64,000 nucleotides of DNA from Bacillota bacterium (GTDB lineage Bacteria > Bacillota > UBA4882 > UBA8346). The notes below the pieces were generated by a model. That model was not told where the DNA came from, searched no databases, and worked only from the letters and a program-made list of their open reading frames with translations. The stretch covers positions 186,001-250,000 of the forward strand of contig JAEYPR010000031.1 of assembly GCA_023410535.1 (NCBI GenBank), written 5' to 3'. Shown here in pieces: positions 27,372 to 35,252 of the stretch (positions are counted from its first letter, which is position 1; each line of letters begins with the position of its first letter). Position numbers and translations under genes: made by a program.

Positions 27372-27701
27372 TTAATGGCCAATATAGGTTTTGACTACTT
27401 GCTTACTTGTATTATAGTAAACCACTAAATAGAGATTCAGATCAAAACCAACAATTTGACTTTTTTGATAGATGTCGTATAATCGCGTTTCACTAATTGA
27501 TTGATTTGAGATTTTTTTTACTTCGAGCGGTTTACCGACTCTTTTTTCAACTTCAGCAAGGGGCATATCCGGTTTGATGGATTGATAAATTTCTTGTTCT
27601 TTATGCTCGGCAACCGGACTTGGGCTAACGAAATAAATGCCGATGGATACAATGAAAGAAAAGAGTATGGTACAAGAAATGACTAGCAACGTTTGTTTCA
27701 T
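27372..27701 (-). CDS. small membrane-anchored protein, SmpA/BLIP-like
   Basis: 109 residues. One N-terminal TM or signal segment ('LLVISCTILFSFIVSIGIYFV', residues 4-25) and a small extracytoplasmic domain with 'IKPDMPLAEVEKRVGKPLEV', the helix-turn pattern of SmpA/OmlA/BLIP-like folds, then beta strands to 'QVVKTYIGH'. No lipobox. Function unknown. A 3' fragment of a paralog lies at 16342-16370. It has its own terminator and is transcribed against both neighbours. Confidence 0.65.
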   Translation of the reverse strand: MKQTLLVISCTILFSFIVSIGIYFVSPSPVAEHKEQEIYQSIKPDMPLAEVEKRVGKPLEVKKISNQSISETRLYDIYQKSQIVGFDLNLYLVVYYNTSKQVVKTYIGH

Positions 27702-27857
27702 TTTTTGCTCCTTAAATAACTAGCTTGCATGTTGCCTTTTTTGAATAATTCATTTTTCGTAGCTTGATTTCCTTTTTTGCTAAGGCTCCAAATATTACTT
27801 TCCGGTGCTCTGAGGGTTCCGGGGCGATTTTTGGCCCCAACCCAAAGACAGACGGAG

Positions 27858-28004
27858 CTTAGTTTCCAGGATCTCGTGATTCATCGATGTCCCGGTTTTC
27901 ACCTTCCTGCCACTCCGCCTGGTTACTTAGTGATGGCTTTCGATGTCCACGTTGGGAGCGATCGCTGTTTGGCTTCCGTGCCAAGAAGCGTCGCACGGTT
28001 CCGG
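27858..28004 (+). repeat. inverted repeat, left copy (about 150 bp, degenerate)
   Basis: Aligns at roughly 70% by eye with the reverse complement of 28928-29080. Shared blocks include TAGTTTCC, CCTGGTTA, TCGATGTCC, CGCTGTTTG and GCCAAGAAGCGTCGC. A one-base indel before CGCTGTTTG shifts the reading frame, so the copies are not both coding. The 568-bp gap 27702-28270 contains this copy plus AT-rich DNA after 28005. Confidence 0.65.
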
Positions 28005-28270
28005 CCTTGGGACCTAGAGCAAAAAACGAGGATTAGAAAGCAATATGAAGGCATGGATGAGGCTTTAAGGAATTGAAAAACGACTTAAGCTATCAATTTA
28101 AGAAAGGACTTTGCAGTTCCTTGCTGAATATAGACAATGATTCCATTTAATGAATTGGAATTAGATTATAGTAAAAATTATTGGAAATCAGTTATATCGA
28201 AGGTGATTTTGCAAGGAACTGGATTAAAAGATAAGATTAGATAAAATTTTCCGAGAAAAGAGTGATAAAC

Positions 28271-28708
28271 ATGAGCAATATTGATAAATGCATTGAAGGA
28301 TTTGACAAAGGTTCGTGTTGTTCTCAGGTAATATTGTTAACGTTTGCACCATATTTTGGTCTTGATGAAAAAACTGCACATAAACTTGGGGCAGGATTAG
28401 GAGCTGGATTTGGTAGAAAACAATATTTATGTGGAGCAGTAAGTGCTGGTGCATTAGTTTTATCATTAAAATACGGAAATGAAGAAGGTAAAGATTTTAA
28501 GATAAAAGAGGAAACCTATACTCAAGTTCGAGATTTTATCAATTGGTTTGAAAAAGAAATGGGCTCTTCATCTTGTCATGAATTATTAGGAATAGAGATT
28601 TTAACAGAAGAGGGAAGGAAAAAAGGTCGAGAATTCGGTTTATTTAATACGACATGTAAAGATTGTATAAGAAAAGTTGCGGAATATTTAGAGAAAGAGA
28701 TTGATTAG
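28271..28708 (+). CDS. C_GCAxxG_C_C family putative redox protein
   Basis: 145 residues. Cysteine pattern of Pfam C_GCAxxG_C_C: 'KGSCCSQVIL', then 'LGAGLGAGFGRKQYLCGAVSAGA' with the CGA..G core, then 'SSSCHELLG' and 'TTCKDCIRK'. These proteins are thought to bind a redox metal centre and often lie near transporters or electron-transfer genes. The gene is much more AT-rich than its surroundings and lies between inverted repeats, so it was probably acquired. AAGAGTGAT upstream favours ATG 28271 over GTG 28262. Substrate unknown. Confidence 0.85.
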   Translation: MSNIDKCIEGFDKGSCCSQVILLTFAPYFGLDEKTAHKLGAGLGAGFGRKQYLCGAVSAGALVLSLKYGNEEGKDFKIKEETYTQVRDFINWFEKEMGSSSCHELLGIEILTEEGRKKGREFGLFNTTCKDCIRKVAEYLEKEID

Positions 28709-28927
28709 TATTGATGCTGACCAGTTAACCATCCATGGTTCAGCTGGCGCGAAAGCGAATACCCGCTGTTTAGGTTAGGAACGTCGTGTAACACCGCGTT
28801 ACTTAGGCCCGCCCGGTAGGTAGGCGATTTAATAATTATTACATTTGAATAAGACTCTCAACGATATTATTCGACAGTAAGAAAAAAGTTTCTTTTCAGT
28901 GTATATGTTGACTTCCAAGAGGTTCCA
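28709..28927. other. unexplained intergenic island with GC-rich, structured start
   Basis: 28712-28830 is GC-rich against AT-rich flanks and contains short self-complementary blocks (AACCATCCATGGTT, GCGCGAAAGCG, GTGTAACACC..GCGTTAC). It looks like part of a structured RNA or an element end, but I cannot name it. 28831-28927 is AT-rich with nothing seen. Confidence 0.3.
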
Positions 28928-29080
28928 CGTACGGAGTCTCGCGACGCTTCTTGGCAAGGAAGTCAAACAGCGGTCGCCCGGCGAAGGGGACATCGACAGC
29001 CACCACCCGATAACCAGGTGGAGCGACCAGGATGGCGAAGACGAGACATGGATGCATCAGGAGGTCTCGGAAACTAGGTT
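28928..29080 (-). repeat. inverted repeat, right copy
   Basis: Reverse-complement partner of 27858-28004. The minus-strand frame over 28896-29159 stays open but its product matches nothing I know, and the frame is not kept in the other copy. Together the copies enclose the C_GCAxxG_C_C gene, about 0.9 kb apart. Confidence 0.65.
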
Positions 29081-29096
29081 CCGAGACGGGGGATTC

Positions 29097-29122
29097 AAAA
29101 GGGTGTCCGATCACACCCTTTT
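29097..29122. terminator. symmetrical hairpin, possible terminator of the XRE gene
   Basis: AAAAGGGTGT/ACACCCTTTT (29097-29106, 29113-29122) with a CCGATC loop. Ts on both strands are limited to four. A second stem GTCTCGG..CCGAGAC lies at about 29064-29087. Confidence 0.5.
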
Positions 29123-29204
29123 GTCCTGGGGTTCGAGGCAGGAATAGTCCCGTGGACATCGGAGCAAAGATTGATCCATAAGAACTCTGTAGTCGATCGT
29201 CTGA

Positions 29205-29543
29205 TTACCTTTTCGTTTTATGTCGTAAAACTACAGCATCCAAAAAGTACTTTACAAACCGTTGCTCTTCCTCGCTCATCTGTTCAATTTCAGACATGTA
29301 TTCCAACAAAGTTTTATCGTTTATTTCCGTCTTTGTAAATTTGTCAGGTTCATCGGATAAAAGATAATCGATAGAAACATCAAAAGTTTCGGATATTCTT
29401 TGAAGTGTTTCAGCGGATGGCTTAGTCTGTCCGCTTTCATATTTCCCGACGGCCAAACGTTTAACGCCAATCTTTTCGGCCAATTCTTCCTGGCTCCAAT
29501 TATTCTCCTGTCGAAGCCTTTTTAAAACTTGAGCAAATTTCAT
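29205..29543 (-). CDS. XRE-family transcriptional regulator
   Basis: 112 residues. N-terminal helix-turn-helix_3 domain (residues 5-62): 'LKRLRQENNWSQEELAEKIGVKRLAVGKYESGQTKPSAETLQRISETFDV' region, then a short helical tail 'LLEYMSEIEQMSEEEQRFVKYFLDAVVLRHK' similar to phage-type repressors of the Xre/ImmR group. AGGAG lies 9 bases before the ATG. It may act on its own promoter region at 29544-29640. No integrase or other phage genes are nearby. Confidence 0.88.
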   Translation of the reverse strand: MKFAQVLKRLRQENNWSQEELAEKIGVKRLAVGKYESGQTKPSAETLQRISETFDVSIDYLLSDEPDKFTKTEINDKTLLEYMSEIEQMSEEEQRFVKYFLDAVVLRHKTKR

Positions 29544-29580
29544 ATCATTAAACTCCTAGGATACAATTGGTAAAAAATTA

Positions 29581-29609
29581 TTGACATAAAGTATGTAGTA
29601 TAATACAAT
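29581..29609 (+). promoter_or_regulatory. plus-strand sigma-A-like promoter with no evident gene
   Basis: TTGACA at 29581-29586 and TACAAT at 29604-29609 with a 17-base spacer point rightward, away from the minus-strand XRE gene 29205-29543. Only minus-strand genes lie ahead until 30613, so it would make an RNA antisense to the two other XRE genes. It could equally be chance in AT-rich DNA. Confidence 0.3.
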
Positions 29610-29792
29610 ATGAATGTAATTAAATACATAAATAATATTTATTTAACTACAAGTCACTTGGAAATTGAGTCGTAAGCATTTAATTTGATTTTACCATAAT
29701 CAGGTTGGTTGCTCAAGGCATGGTACTTGTGTTGGATCATGCAAAAATACTATCAATTTAGAAGTTATTAATTTCTACACTTCGAATCCGGT

Positions 29793-30059
29793 TTATTTAT
29801 CTGTTCGATATTTTTCGAAATTCTCCTCACTGATCGGTAAAAGAAAAATAACCGGATCTAATTCTAATCCGGCGGCTATTGCAAACAAAATATCCAATGA
29901 ATAAGATACATCCGAGCCGGATGCCTCAATCTTGCTGATATAACTTTTACTGTAACTAATTTTTTCACCCAAAGAGTCCTGTGAGTGACCACGTTTATTG
30001 CGGTAAAAAGCAATTCTTCTGCCGATCTCCCGATATTTATCTAAAAAATTATCTTTCAA
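29793..30059 (-). CDS. small XRE-family regulator
   Basis: 88 residues. A complete helix-turn-helix domain: 'REIGRRIAFYRNKRGHSQDSLGEKISYSKSYISKIEASGSDVSYSLDILFAIAAGLELDP' region, residues 10-72, with almost nothing else. It starts at TTG 30059, overlapping the TGA of the upstream gene, so the pair is translationally coupled. Very similar in layout to its neighbour at 30056-30364; the two look like a tandem duplication. Target unknown. Confidence 0.85.
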   Translation of the reverse strand: MKDNFLDKYREIGRRIAFYRNKRGHSQDSLGEKISYSKSYISKIEASGSDVSYSLDILFAIAAGLELDPVIFLLPISEENFEKYRTDK

Positions 30060-30364
30060 ACCGACCCATCTTTTTCGGTCTCATGATTCAAAAAATTATT
30101 ATCAAACCGGACACTGATTGTATCCACTGGAGCAAAAAGTGCTGCAACCTGGATGTCCAATCCCTCAGCAATTAATAAAATCATATCAAATGAAAAACTT
30201 ATTTGGATGTTTGGCGCTTCGATTTTACTTAAATGACTTGCGCTAATATCAATCTTTGCGGCAAGTTCTTCCTGACTCAATCCGCGCAGGTTACGAAAGA
30301 ACGCAATCCTTTGTCCAACTTCTTTATATATTGGAAAAAACCTATCTTTATCTTTTTTTCGCAT
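30056..30364 (-). CDS. small XRE-family regulator (paralog of the next gene)
   Basis: 102 residues. Helix-turn-helix domain 'KEVGQRIAFFRNLRGLSQEELAAKIDISASHLSKIEAPNIQISFSFDMILLIAEGLDIQ' region, residues 14-75, then a short tail. GGAG 11 bases upstream supports ATG 30364; the frame continues to GTG 30376. Shares the IAF-R-RG-SQ--L--KI pattern with the downstream gene. 30365-30612 has no gene; TGTGGTATAAT at 30485-30495 is a good extended -10 pointing toward the Spo0E-like ORF. Confidence 0.85.
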   Translation of the reverse strand: MRKKDKDRFFPIYKEVGQRIAFFRNLRGLSQEELAAKIDISASHLSKIEAPNIQISFSFDMILLIAEGLDIQVAALFAPVDTISVRFDNNFLNHETEKDGSV

Positions 30365-30612
30365 GGAAGTATGCACTCCTAATTAATTAAGCAGTTACGA
30401 ATACTTGTTATGTTCATTATACGGAGGTAATTTAATCATTGCACTTGCGTAAATTAGATATAAATATTCTATTCTGAAGATACATGTGGTATAATGAGGA
30501 TAAATTTGTAAGGAAATTACTAGAGAAGAGTTGAGTTTTAGTTAAAAGGCATGCTGTAAAAGCCGAACAATCCTTATACGAAGCAAAGATTCAAAAAAAC
30601 TCGGTTATTCCT

Positions 30613-30735
30613 GTGAAAGGTTCGAGGTATCAAGCGGAGATATCCATCTATCAACAGATCGAGATTGTCCGCGAGCAGATGCAGCGATTATGGAATGAAA
30701 AAGGTTACACCGATCCGGAGCTTAATTATCCATAA
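30613..30735 (+). CDS. short Spo0E-like ORF lacking the SxxxD tail
   Basis: 40 codons from a GTG. 'YQQIEIVREQMQRLWNEKGY' followed by 'TDPELNYP' resembles the first helix and turn of Spo0E-family aspartyl-phosphate phosphatases (usually 50-60 residues), but the protein ends before the second helix that holds the SQELD-type motif. No RBS is visible before the GTG, and the frame is open upstream to 30535 without an ATG. It may be a decayed gene or a leader to the next ORF, whose RBS (TAAGGAGG) overlaps its stop. Confidence 0.42.
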   Translation: MKGSRYQAEISIYQQIEIVREQMQRLWNEKGYTDPELNYP

Positions 30736-30747
30736 GGAGGCCATCCC

Positions 30748-31056
30748 ATGCTAAACTGCCACAACACCGGCATTCAAAAATTAATCTTCAACCGCTTGGT
30801 CCAGATCCATGAGGAGATCGTCGGTTCGGATCCGGAGTATCGGCAATTGGGAGAGCGCCCGGACGAACTGTTAAAACAGCTCGCCGCCAAACTAAACCGC
30901 GAAGACCAGTCCTTGCTGGACGAGTATGACGGTGCTTGCACGACGCGGAGCTGCCGTCAAGACGAACTGATCTATAATGAAGGGTTGATGGACGGAATCT
31001 TAATGGGCTATTGGGTGGCCCTGATCGGTCGGGGGGTAGAAAAGATTCGGGTTTAA
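30748..31056 (+). CDS. conserved hypothetical small helical protein (DUF6809-like)
   Basis: 102 residues, preceded by a strong TAAGGAGG. All-helical and acidic: 'NRLVQIHEEIVGSDPEYRQL', 'LAAKLNREDQSLLDEYDGAC', then 'DELIYNEGLMDGILMGYWVAL'. The pattern L-DEYD...E.-Y-EGL--GILMG resembles small Firmicute proteins of the DUF6809 type as I remember them. No catalytic motif; function unknown. Probably co-transcribed with the Spo0E-like ORF. Confidence 0.6.
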   Translation: MLNCHNTGIQKLIFNRLVQIHEEIVGSDPEYRQLGERPDELLKQLAAKLNREDQSLLDEYDGACTTRSCRQDELIYNEGLMDGILMGYWVALIGRGVEKIRV

Positions 31057-31154
31057 CGGTAATAATTCAACTAAGCTTGAGCCCAACAGAAGCGTAATGT
31101 GCCGGCAGATTATTTCTTTGGTCCAATGGGTTGCTCAGGATTGGAACGAAGCAA

Positions 31155-31301
31155 TCAATCCACCAACATTTCTTTCATAACCCTTTTTACTTGAATCATC
31201 TCTTCCGTGTTTAACATTCCGATTTTATCGCAAAGTCTGGCCTTATCAATTGCCCGGATTTGGTCGAGCACCATCCAACCCTCAATATCATCATCCTCCA
31301 T
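31155..31301 (-). pseudogene. C-terminal remnant of a MazF/PemK-type toxin
   Basis: The minus strand reads MEDDDIEGW then 'MVLDQIRAIDKARLCDKIG' and 'MLNTEEMIQVKRVMKEMLVD'. This matches the last 45 or so residues of Firmicute MazF ('LLEQIRTIDKQRL-EKIG-LD-E-M--V---L'). The RNA-binding N-terminal part of the toxin is missing and stops precede the fragment, so no active toxin is expected. No antitoxin gene is seen. Confidence 0.6.
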
Positions 31302-31320
31302 CAATAGTTTTACTTATTAC

Positions 31321-31334
31321 GATGTAATTACATC
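31321..31334. promoter_or_regulatory. 14-bp perfect palindrome by the MazF remnant
   Basis: GATGTAATTACATC is fully self-complementary. It lies just upstream of the toxin fragment and could be a leftover antitoxin operator or a site for a helix-turn-helix regulator. Confidence 0.35.
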
Positions 31335-31407
31335 ATCGCTACTTTCTAACATCGGCGTAAGAAAATTTCTACAGTTAAGGGGTGACCGGCTTGTTTTTGG
31401 GCTTTCG

Positions 31408-32448
31408 TTATTCGGTTATCAACTGCAGGACAACCGGATCACCGCATTTAAAACCAAAGGTTGATTTCATATTCACCTGCCATTCAGCTTGATTGATACC
31501 TATTACATAATGGGTTTCCTTGCCTTGGTAAAGAATATTCTTGATCACCCCCGGGATGCCGGGGCCGTCTTTCGCTAAATAAAACTCTTCCGGTCGGACG
31601 GGGTAGAGATTTTTGTGGCGGAACTCACCGGCTACCTGTTTAGCCGACCAAACGAGCGCGCCGTTTCCCAGGTTGGGATAGAAACGCTCGTCCTGCCAGC
31701 GCCCTTGAACCAGGTTGGCTTTGCCGACAAATTTTGCGACAAACTCGGTGGCCGGGTTGGTGTAGATCGCGAGCGGCGAATCATTTTGCTCGATGCAACC
31801 TTGGTTCATGACAATGATGCGGTCAGCCATGGCTAACGCTTCTTCTTGATCGTGGGTTACAAAAACAATGGTGGCATTGGTAAATTGGCGGATGTTTTGA
31901 ATTTCCCGGCGCATTTCGACCCGCAACTCCGCGTCAAGACTGCTTAAGGGTTCGTCCATCAGTAGGAGGGAAGGGGCGGGCGCCAGCGCCCGGGCCAAAG
32001 CGACCCGTTGCTTCTGGCCTCCGGACAATTGGTCCGGAAACCTGGAAGCCAGATCGGCCAAATTGACTATTTTCAAGACTTCCCTGGCCCGTTGCTCCGC
32101 GTTTCGTCGATAAGCCAACGGAACAAAACGGTGATGCCGTAAAGCAAACGTAATGTGTTCCAGGACGGTTAGATGCGGCCAGAGGGCAAACGATTGAAAT
32201 ACCATGCCGATATTCCGGTAAGCCGGGGGAATAACTTGCTCGGGGCTGGAGACGGGCGTTTCATCAATGGAGATGACCCCCGTCGAAGGGGTTTCGAACC
32301 CGGCCAATAATTTCAACAGCGTGGTTTTGCCACATCCGGACGGCCCTAAGATCGCTAAAAACTCTCCTGGCGCAATCTCCAGATTGATATTTTTTAGCGC
32401 TGCAAATTCCCCGAACTTTTTACCGACGTTTGTGATTCGAACCAACAT
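31408..32448 (-). CDS. ABC transporter ATPase, FbpC/PotA/AfuC type
   Basis: 346 residues. Walker A 'LGPSGCGKTTLLK', Q-loop 'GMVFQSFALWPH', signature 'LSGGQKQRVALARALAP', Walker B 'LLLMDEPLSSLDA', H-loop 'VFVTHDQEEALAMAD', then a C-terminal TOBE regulatory domain (about 235-345). It overlaps the permease gene by 29 bases, so the two are coupled. The full importer is binding protein, fused permease, ATPase. Family members carry Fe3+, 2-aminoethylphosphonate or hexose phosphates; sequence alone does not decide. Confidence 0.93.
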   Translation of the reverse strand: MLVRITNVGKKFGEFAALKNINLEIAPGEFLAILGPSGCGKTTLLKLLAGFETPSTGVISIDETPVSSPEQVIPPAYRNIGMVFQSFALWPHLTVLEHITFALRHHRFVPLAYRRNAEQRAREVLKIVNLADLASRFPDQLSGGQKQRVALARALAPAPSLLLMDEPLSSLDAELRVEMRREIQNIRQFTNATIVFVTHDQEEALAMADRIIVMNQGCIEQNDSPLAIYTNPATEFVAKFVGKANLVQGRWQDERFYPNLGNGALVWSAKQVAGEFRHKNLYPVRPEEFYLAKDGPGIPGVIKNILYQGKETHYVIGINQAEWQVNMKSTFGFKCGDPVVLQLITE

Positions 32449-34186
32449 TGGGCGTAAGCCTCCGTTTATTGAATTGTAATGTTAAATGAAACAATAACCC
32501 GGCCCCGGCGATCCAGATCAAAACGATGCCCGAGAAGGCGGTCGAGTAAACCGTAGCGCCCGCTTGTTCAAAGTTGAAAATTACCATGCCAATGGTCTCC
32601 CCGCCGCTCGACGCCAGTAACGACGATACCGTCAATTCGGTTAAAACGTGCGTGAAAACCAGAAACGCCCCACTAAGCAGTCCCGGTAAAATTAGCGGGA
32701 TTAGAATTCTGCGGCATTTAACCAGGATTCCGGCGCCGGAACACTCGGCGGCCTGTTCCAGCGCAGGATCGATTTGCATCAGCGAGGCGGAGCTTGAGCG
32801 GATTTGCAAGATGAGAAACCGGATAACATAAGCCAATAACATCATTTTTACCGTACCGTAAATACCGGGGTTCCAACCGGGGACCGGTTCCATCCAAGTA
32901 AAAATCATGGCGAGCCCAAAAACCATTCCCGGGAGGGAGTAGGGGATGGCGATCACCGTTTCCCATAAGGTCCCCAGCCAGGGTGAGCGACGGACGCGAA
33001 AATACGCCAACAGCGAACCCGCCAAGAGACAAACGGCGGTCACAATCAGCGCCAGAATTAAGCTGTTGCGCAAGGCGTTGACAGTCTTCGGGCTTTCAAA
33101 AAGAACAAAATGATAGTGTTTCAAAGTAAAGTTCGTTACATTTACGTCCAGTCCATAAGCTTTTACGGTCGAAGTTAAAAAAAGGGCGATCAAAGGCACG
33201 ACACCGGTTACAACAAAAAACAGCCATAACCAGATTTCAGTGGGTTTGCGCCAGCTGCCGAGTTGAAACCGGGGTTTTAAGTCCGGAGCGCCAACTTCAA
33301 CGGTTTTGCATTTCCGGAAAAAAGACCAAAGCAGCAACGAGCCCAGCAGGGCAATGACGCCCAAGAGGGTGGATAATACGGCCGCTCTGCTGAAAGCGGA
33401 TGGCCCGAAGCCAACGACTTCCGAATAGATTAGAGTGCTTAAAACCGGGATTCGGGCCGGAATTCCCAAAAAAGCCGGTATTCCGAAGTTATCGAGTCCG
33501 GCTAAAAAAGCCAGTAAACCGCCCCCGCCAATCCCGGACAACGCTAAAGGAAGAGTGATTTTCATAAAAACCGTTAACCGGCTCGCCCCGGAAACTTGCG
33601 CCGCCAATTCCAAGGAGTGAGGCAGCTTTCGGAGCACCGCCAACGTCAGCAAATAGACGAAGGGGTAGTTGGCTAATCCTAGTACCAGCAGGATGCCTGT
33701 AAAACTGTAAATATTGAATGGCCGAACTGAACCGGGCAATAGCGCGAGGGTTGTTGCGATCAGGCCCCGCGCGCTAAAAAGTTGCGTCCATGCCAACGTA
33801 AATATGTAGGAGGGGATGATTAAGGGTAAGTTGGCCAATAGATGAAAGATTTTTTTATACTTAATATCGGTGTAGGCGATCAAAAACGCTAAGGAAACAC
33901 CGACGGCGATTGCGAAAAGGGTGGAGCCAACCACAAGATTGATGGTGTTGTAAAGTGTCGTCCAGGTCTTTTTTTCCGTTAAAATCAGGCGATAATGATC
34001 AAGCGTTAAGCCGGAATCATTGGTCAAGCTCAAAAAGACCAATTTAAGCGTCGGAACGAGAAAAAAACCAAAGATGCCAAGGGTGATGACAGTTTTCAAA
34101 ACCAGCTTGATCCAATTTAAGTTAAATACAGGGAAAGAGCTATTGGTGGATAGCTCTTTACCCTGGAATGGCGTCGGATTATTCAT
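32420..34186 (-). CDS. fused two-module ABC permease, FbpB/AfuB type
   Basis: 588 residues with 12 TM helices in two homologous halves, each with an EAA-like loop ('LAAQVSGASRLTVFMKITLPL' and 'LEQAAECSGAGILVKCRRILIPL'-type segments). Such internal duplication is the rule in the Fe3+/phosphonate/sugar-phosphate group of importers. GAGGT 11 bases upstream of the ATG. Lies 23 bases after the binding-protein gene in the same operon. Confidence 0.92.
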   Translation of the reverse strand: MNNPTPFQGKELSTNSSFPVFNLNWIKLVLKTVITLGIFGFFLVPTLKLVFLSLTNDSGLTLDHYRLILTEKKTWTTLYNTINLVVGSTLFAIAVGVSLAFLIAYTDIKYKKIFHLLANLPLIIPSYIFTLAWTQLFSARGLIATTLALLPGSVRPFNIYSFTGILLVLGLANYPFVYLLTLAVLRKLPHSLELAAQVSGASRLTVFMKITLPLALSGIGGGGLLAFLAGLDNFGIPAFLGIPARIPVLSTLIYSEVVGFGPSAFSRAAVLSTLLGVIALLGSLLLWSFFRKCKTVEVGAPDLKPRFQLGSWRKPTEIWLWLFFVVTGVVPLIALFLTSTVKAYGLDVNVTNFTLKHYHFVLFESPKTVNALRNSLILALIVTAVCLLAGSLLAYFRVRRSPWLGTLWETVIAIPYSLPGMVFGLAMIFTWMEPVPGWNPGIYGTVKMMLLAYVIRFLILQIRSSSASLMQIDPALEQAAECSGAGILVKCRRILIPLILPGLLSGAFLVFTHVLTELTVSSLLASSGGETIGMVIFNFEQAGATVYSTAFSGIVLIWIAGAGLLFHLTLQFNKRRLTPNVGSNHKRR

Positions 34187-34209
34187 GCGGCTTATTTACC
34201 TCATTACGT

Positions 34210-35196
34210 TTAAATACTAAAAAGATCGCTAAATTGTTTTTTCTCCGCATCCCGTGTCTTTAGCAACTCGCTCACCGGTTTGGTCAAAACCTTAAATTGT
34301 TTGGCGTTTTTCAATCCCGCCGGGGCATTTACGTCTTTCCGGACCGGAGTGTAGTTTTGACTGACGGCTAATTGTTGGCCGTCAATTGAGAGCACAAAGT
34401 CAATAAACTTTTTGGCCGAGGCCATATTGGGCGTATTTTTGATAATGCCGATCGGTTCGGTTACTGCGGTAACGCCTTCTTTGGGGTAAACCAATTCGAC
34501 CGGCGATCCTTCCTGTTTGGCTCGGGCGATCATGTAATCAACGACCATACCGTAGGTCTTATCTCCCGCAGCGACTGCTTTCATTACTGCGCCATTTCCC
34601 TGGACGATAGTCACATTATTTTTGTTTAGTTTATCGTAAAAGCCCCATCCAAGCGATTTCTCCCGGATAAAAACGCCAAGGTTATAAGCGGCGGCGCCCG
34701 AGTATAAGGGACTCGGCACAATAATTTGGTTTTTAGCGGCCGGGTCAATGAGTACTTTCCAAGAGTCGGGAATTTTTTTGACGTTTTTGGTATTTACCGC
34801 CAGGATGGAAGGGATGATTTTGGTGCCGGTATACATATTGTCGGGATCGATAAACTGTTTATCGATTTGTTTGGTCTCCGGGGACTTATACGCTGCCAGC
34901 AACTTTTGATTTTTCAACGTTTCAAAGGTAACAACATCGGCCACCAACAGCAGGTCGGCTTGAATTTTCCCGCTTTGATTTTCCGCCATCACTTTACTGA
35001 CAACTTCCTCAGTGCCGGAACGAAAGACATTGACCTTAAGATCGGGATATTTTTTATTGAAAGCTTTGATTAATCCTTGAACGTCGCTATCGGGTTGGGA
35101 AGTATAAAGCAATAAGGAATTGTTCTCGGCATAGGTGAAAGAGGAAACCAAAGTGAAAAGCAATAAAGCGACCATGATATAATAGTTAATTTTCAT
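34210..35196 (-). CDS. periplasmic binding protein, Fe3+/phosphonate/hexose-phosphate type
   Basis: 328 residues. Signal peptide (residues 4-23, ending 'SFTYA'). SBP fold with 'LLLYTSQPDSDVQGLIKAFNKKYP', 'VFRSGTEEVVSKVMAE', 'ADLLLVAD', 'GNGAVMKAVAAGDKTYGMVVDYMIA'. The paired tyrosines that bind iron in FbpA are not evident near the C-terminal half, which argues against simple iron uptake. The next gene is a sugar-phosphate isomerase-like protein, so an AfuA-like hexose-phosphate or related ligand is attractive but unproven. GGAG at 8 bases fixes ATG 35196 rather than GTG 35205. Confidence 0.88.
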   Translation of the reverse strand: MKINYYIMVALLLFTLVSSFTYAENNSLLLYTSQPDSDVQGLIKAFNKKYPDLKVNVFRSGTEEVVSKVMAENQSGKIQADLLLVADVVTFETLKNQKLLAAYKSPETKQIDKQFIDPDNMYTGTKIIPSILAVNTKNVKKIPDSWKVLIDPAAKNQIIVPSPLYSGAAAYNLGVFIREKSLGWGFYDKLNKNNVTIVQGNGAVMKAVAAGDKTYGMVVDYMIARAKQEGSPVELVYPKEGVTAVTEPIGIIKNTPNMASAKKFIDFVLSIDGQQLAVSQNYTPVRKDVNAPAGLKNAKQFKVLTKPVSELLKTRDAEKKQFSDLFSI

Positions 35197-35252
35197 GAAT
35201 GGCACTCCTTTTTATTCTTAATATGCGATTGCAAAAGGGATAAGGTTCCGGA

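Noticed and set aside
28920..28945. CACGTACGG resembling group II intron domain V
   Set aside because: The matching 5' strand of domain V and a reverse transcriptase are missing; only about nine bases agree.
28896..29159. Minus-strand frame over the right inverted repeat as a gene
   Set aside because: The frame is not kept in the left copy because of an indel, and no RBS or known family is seen.
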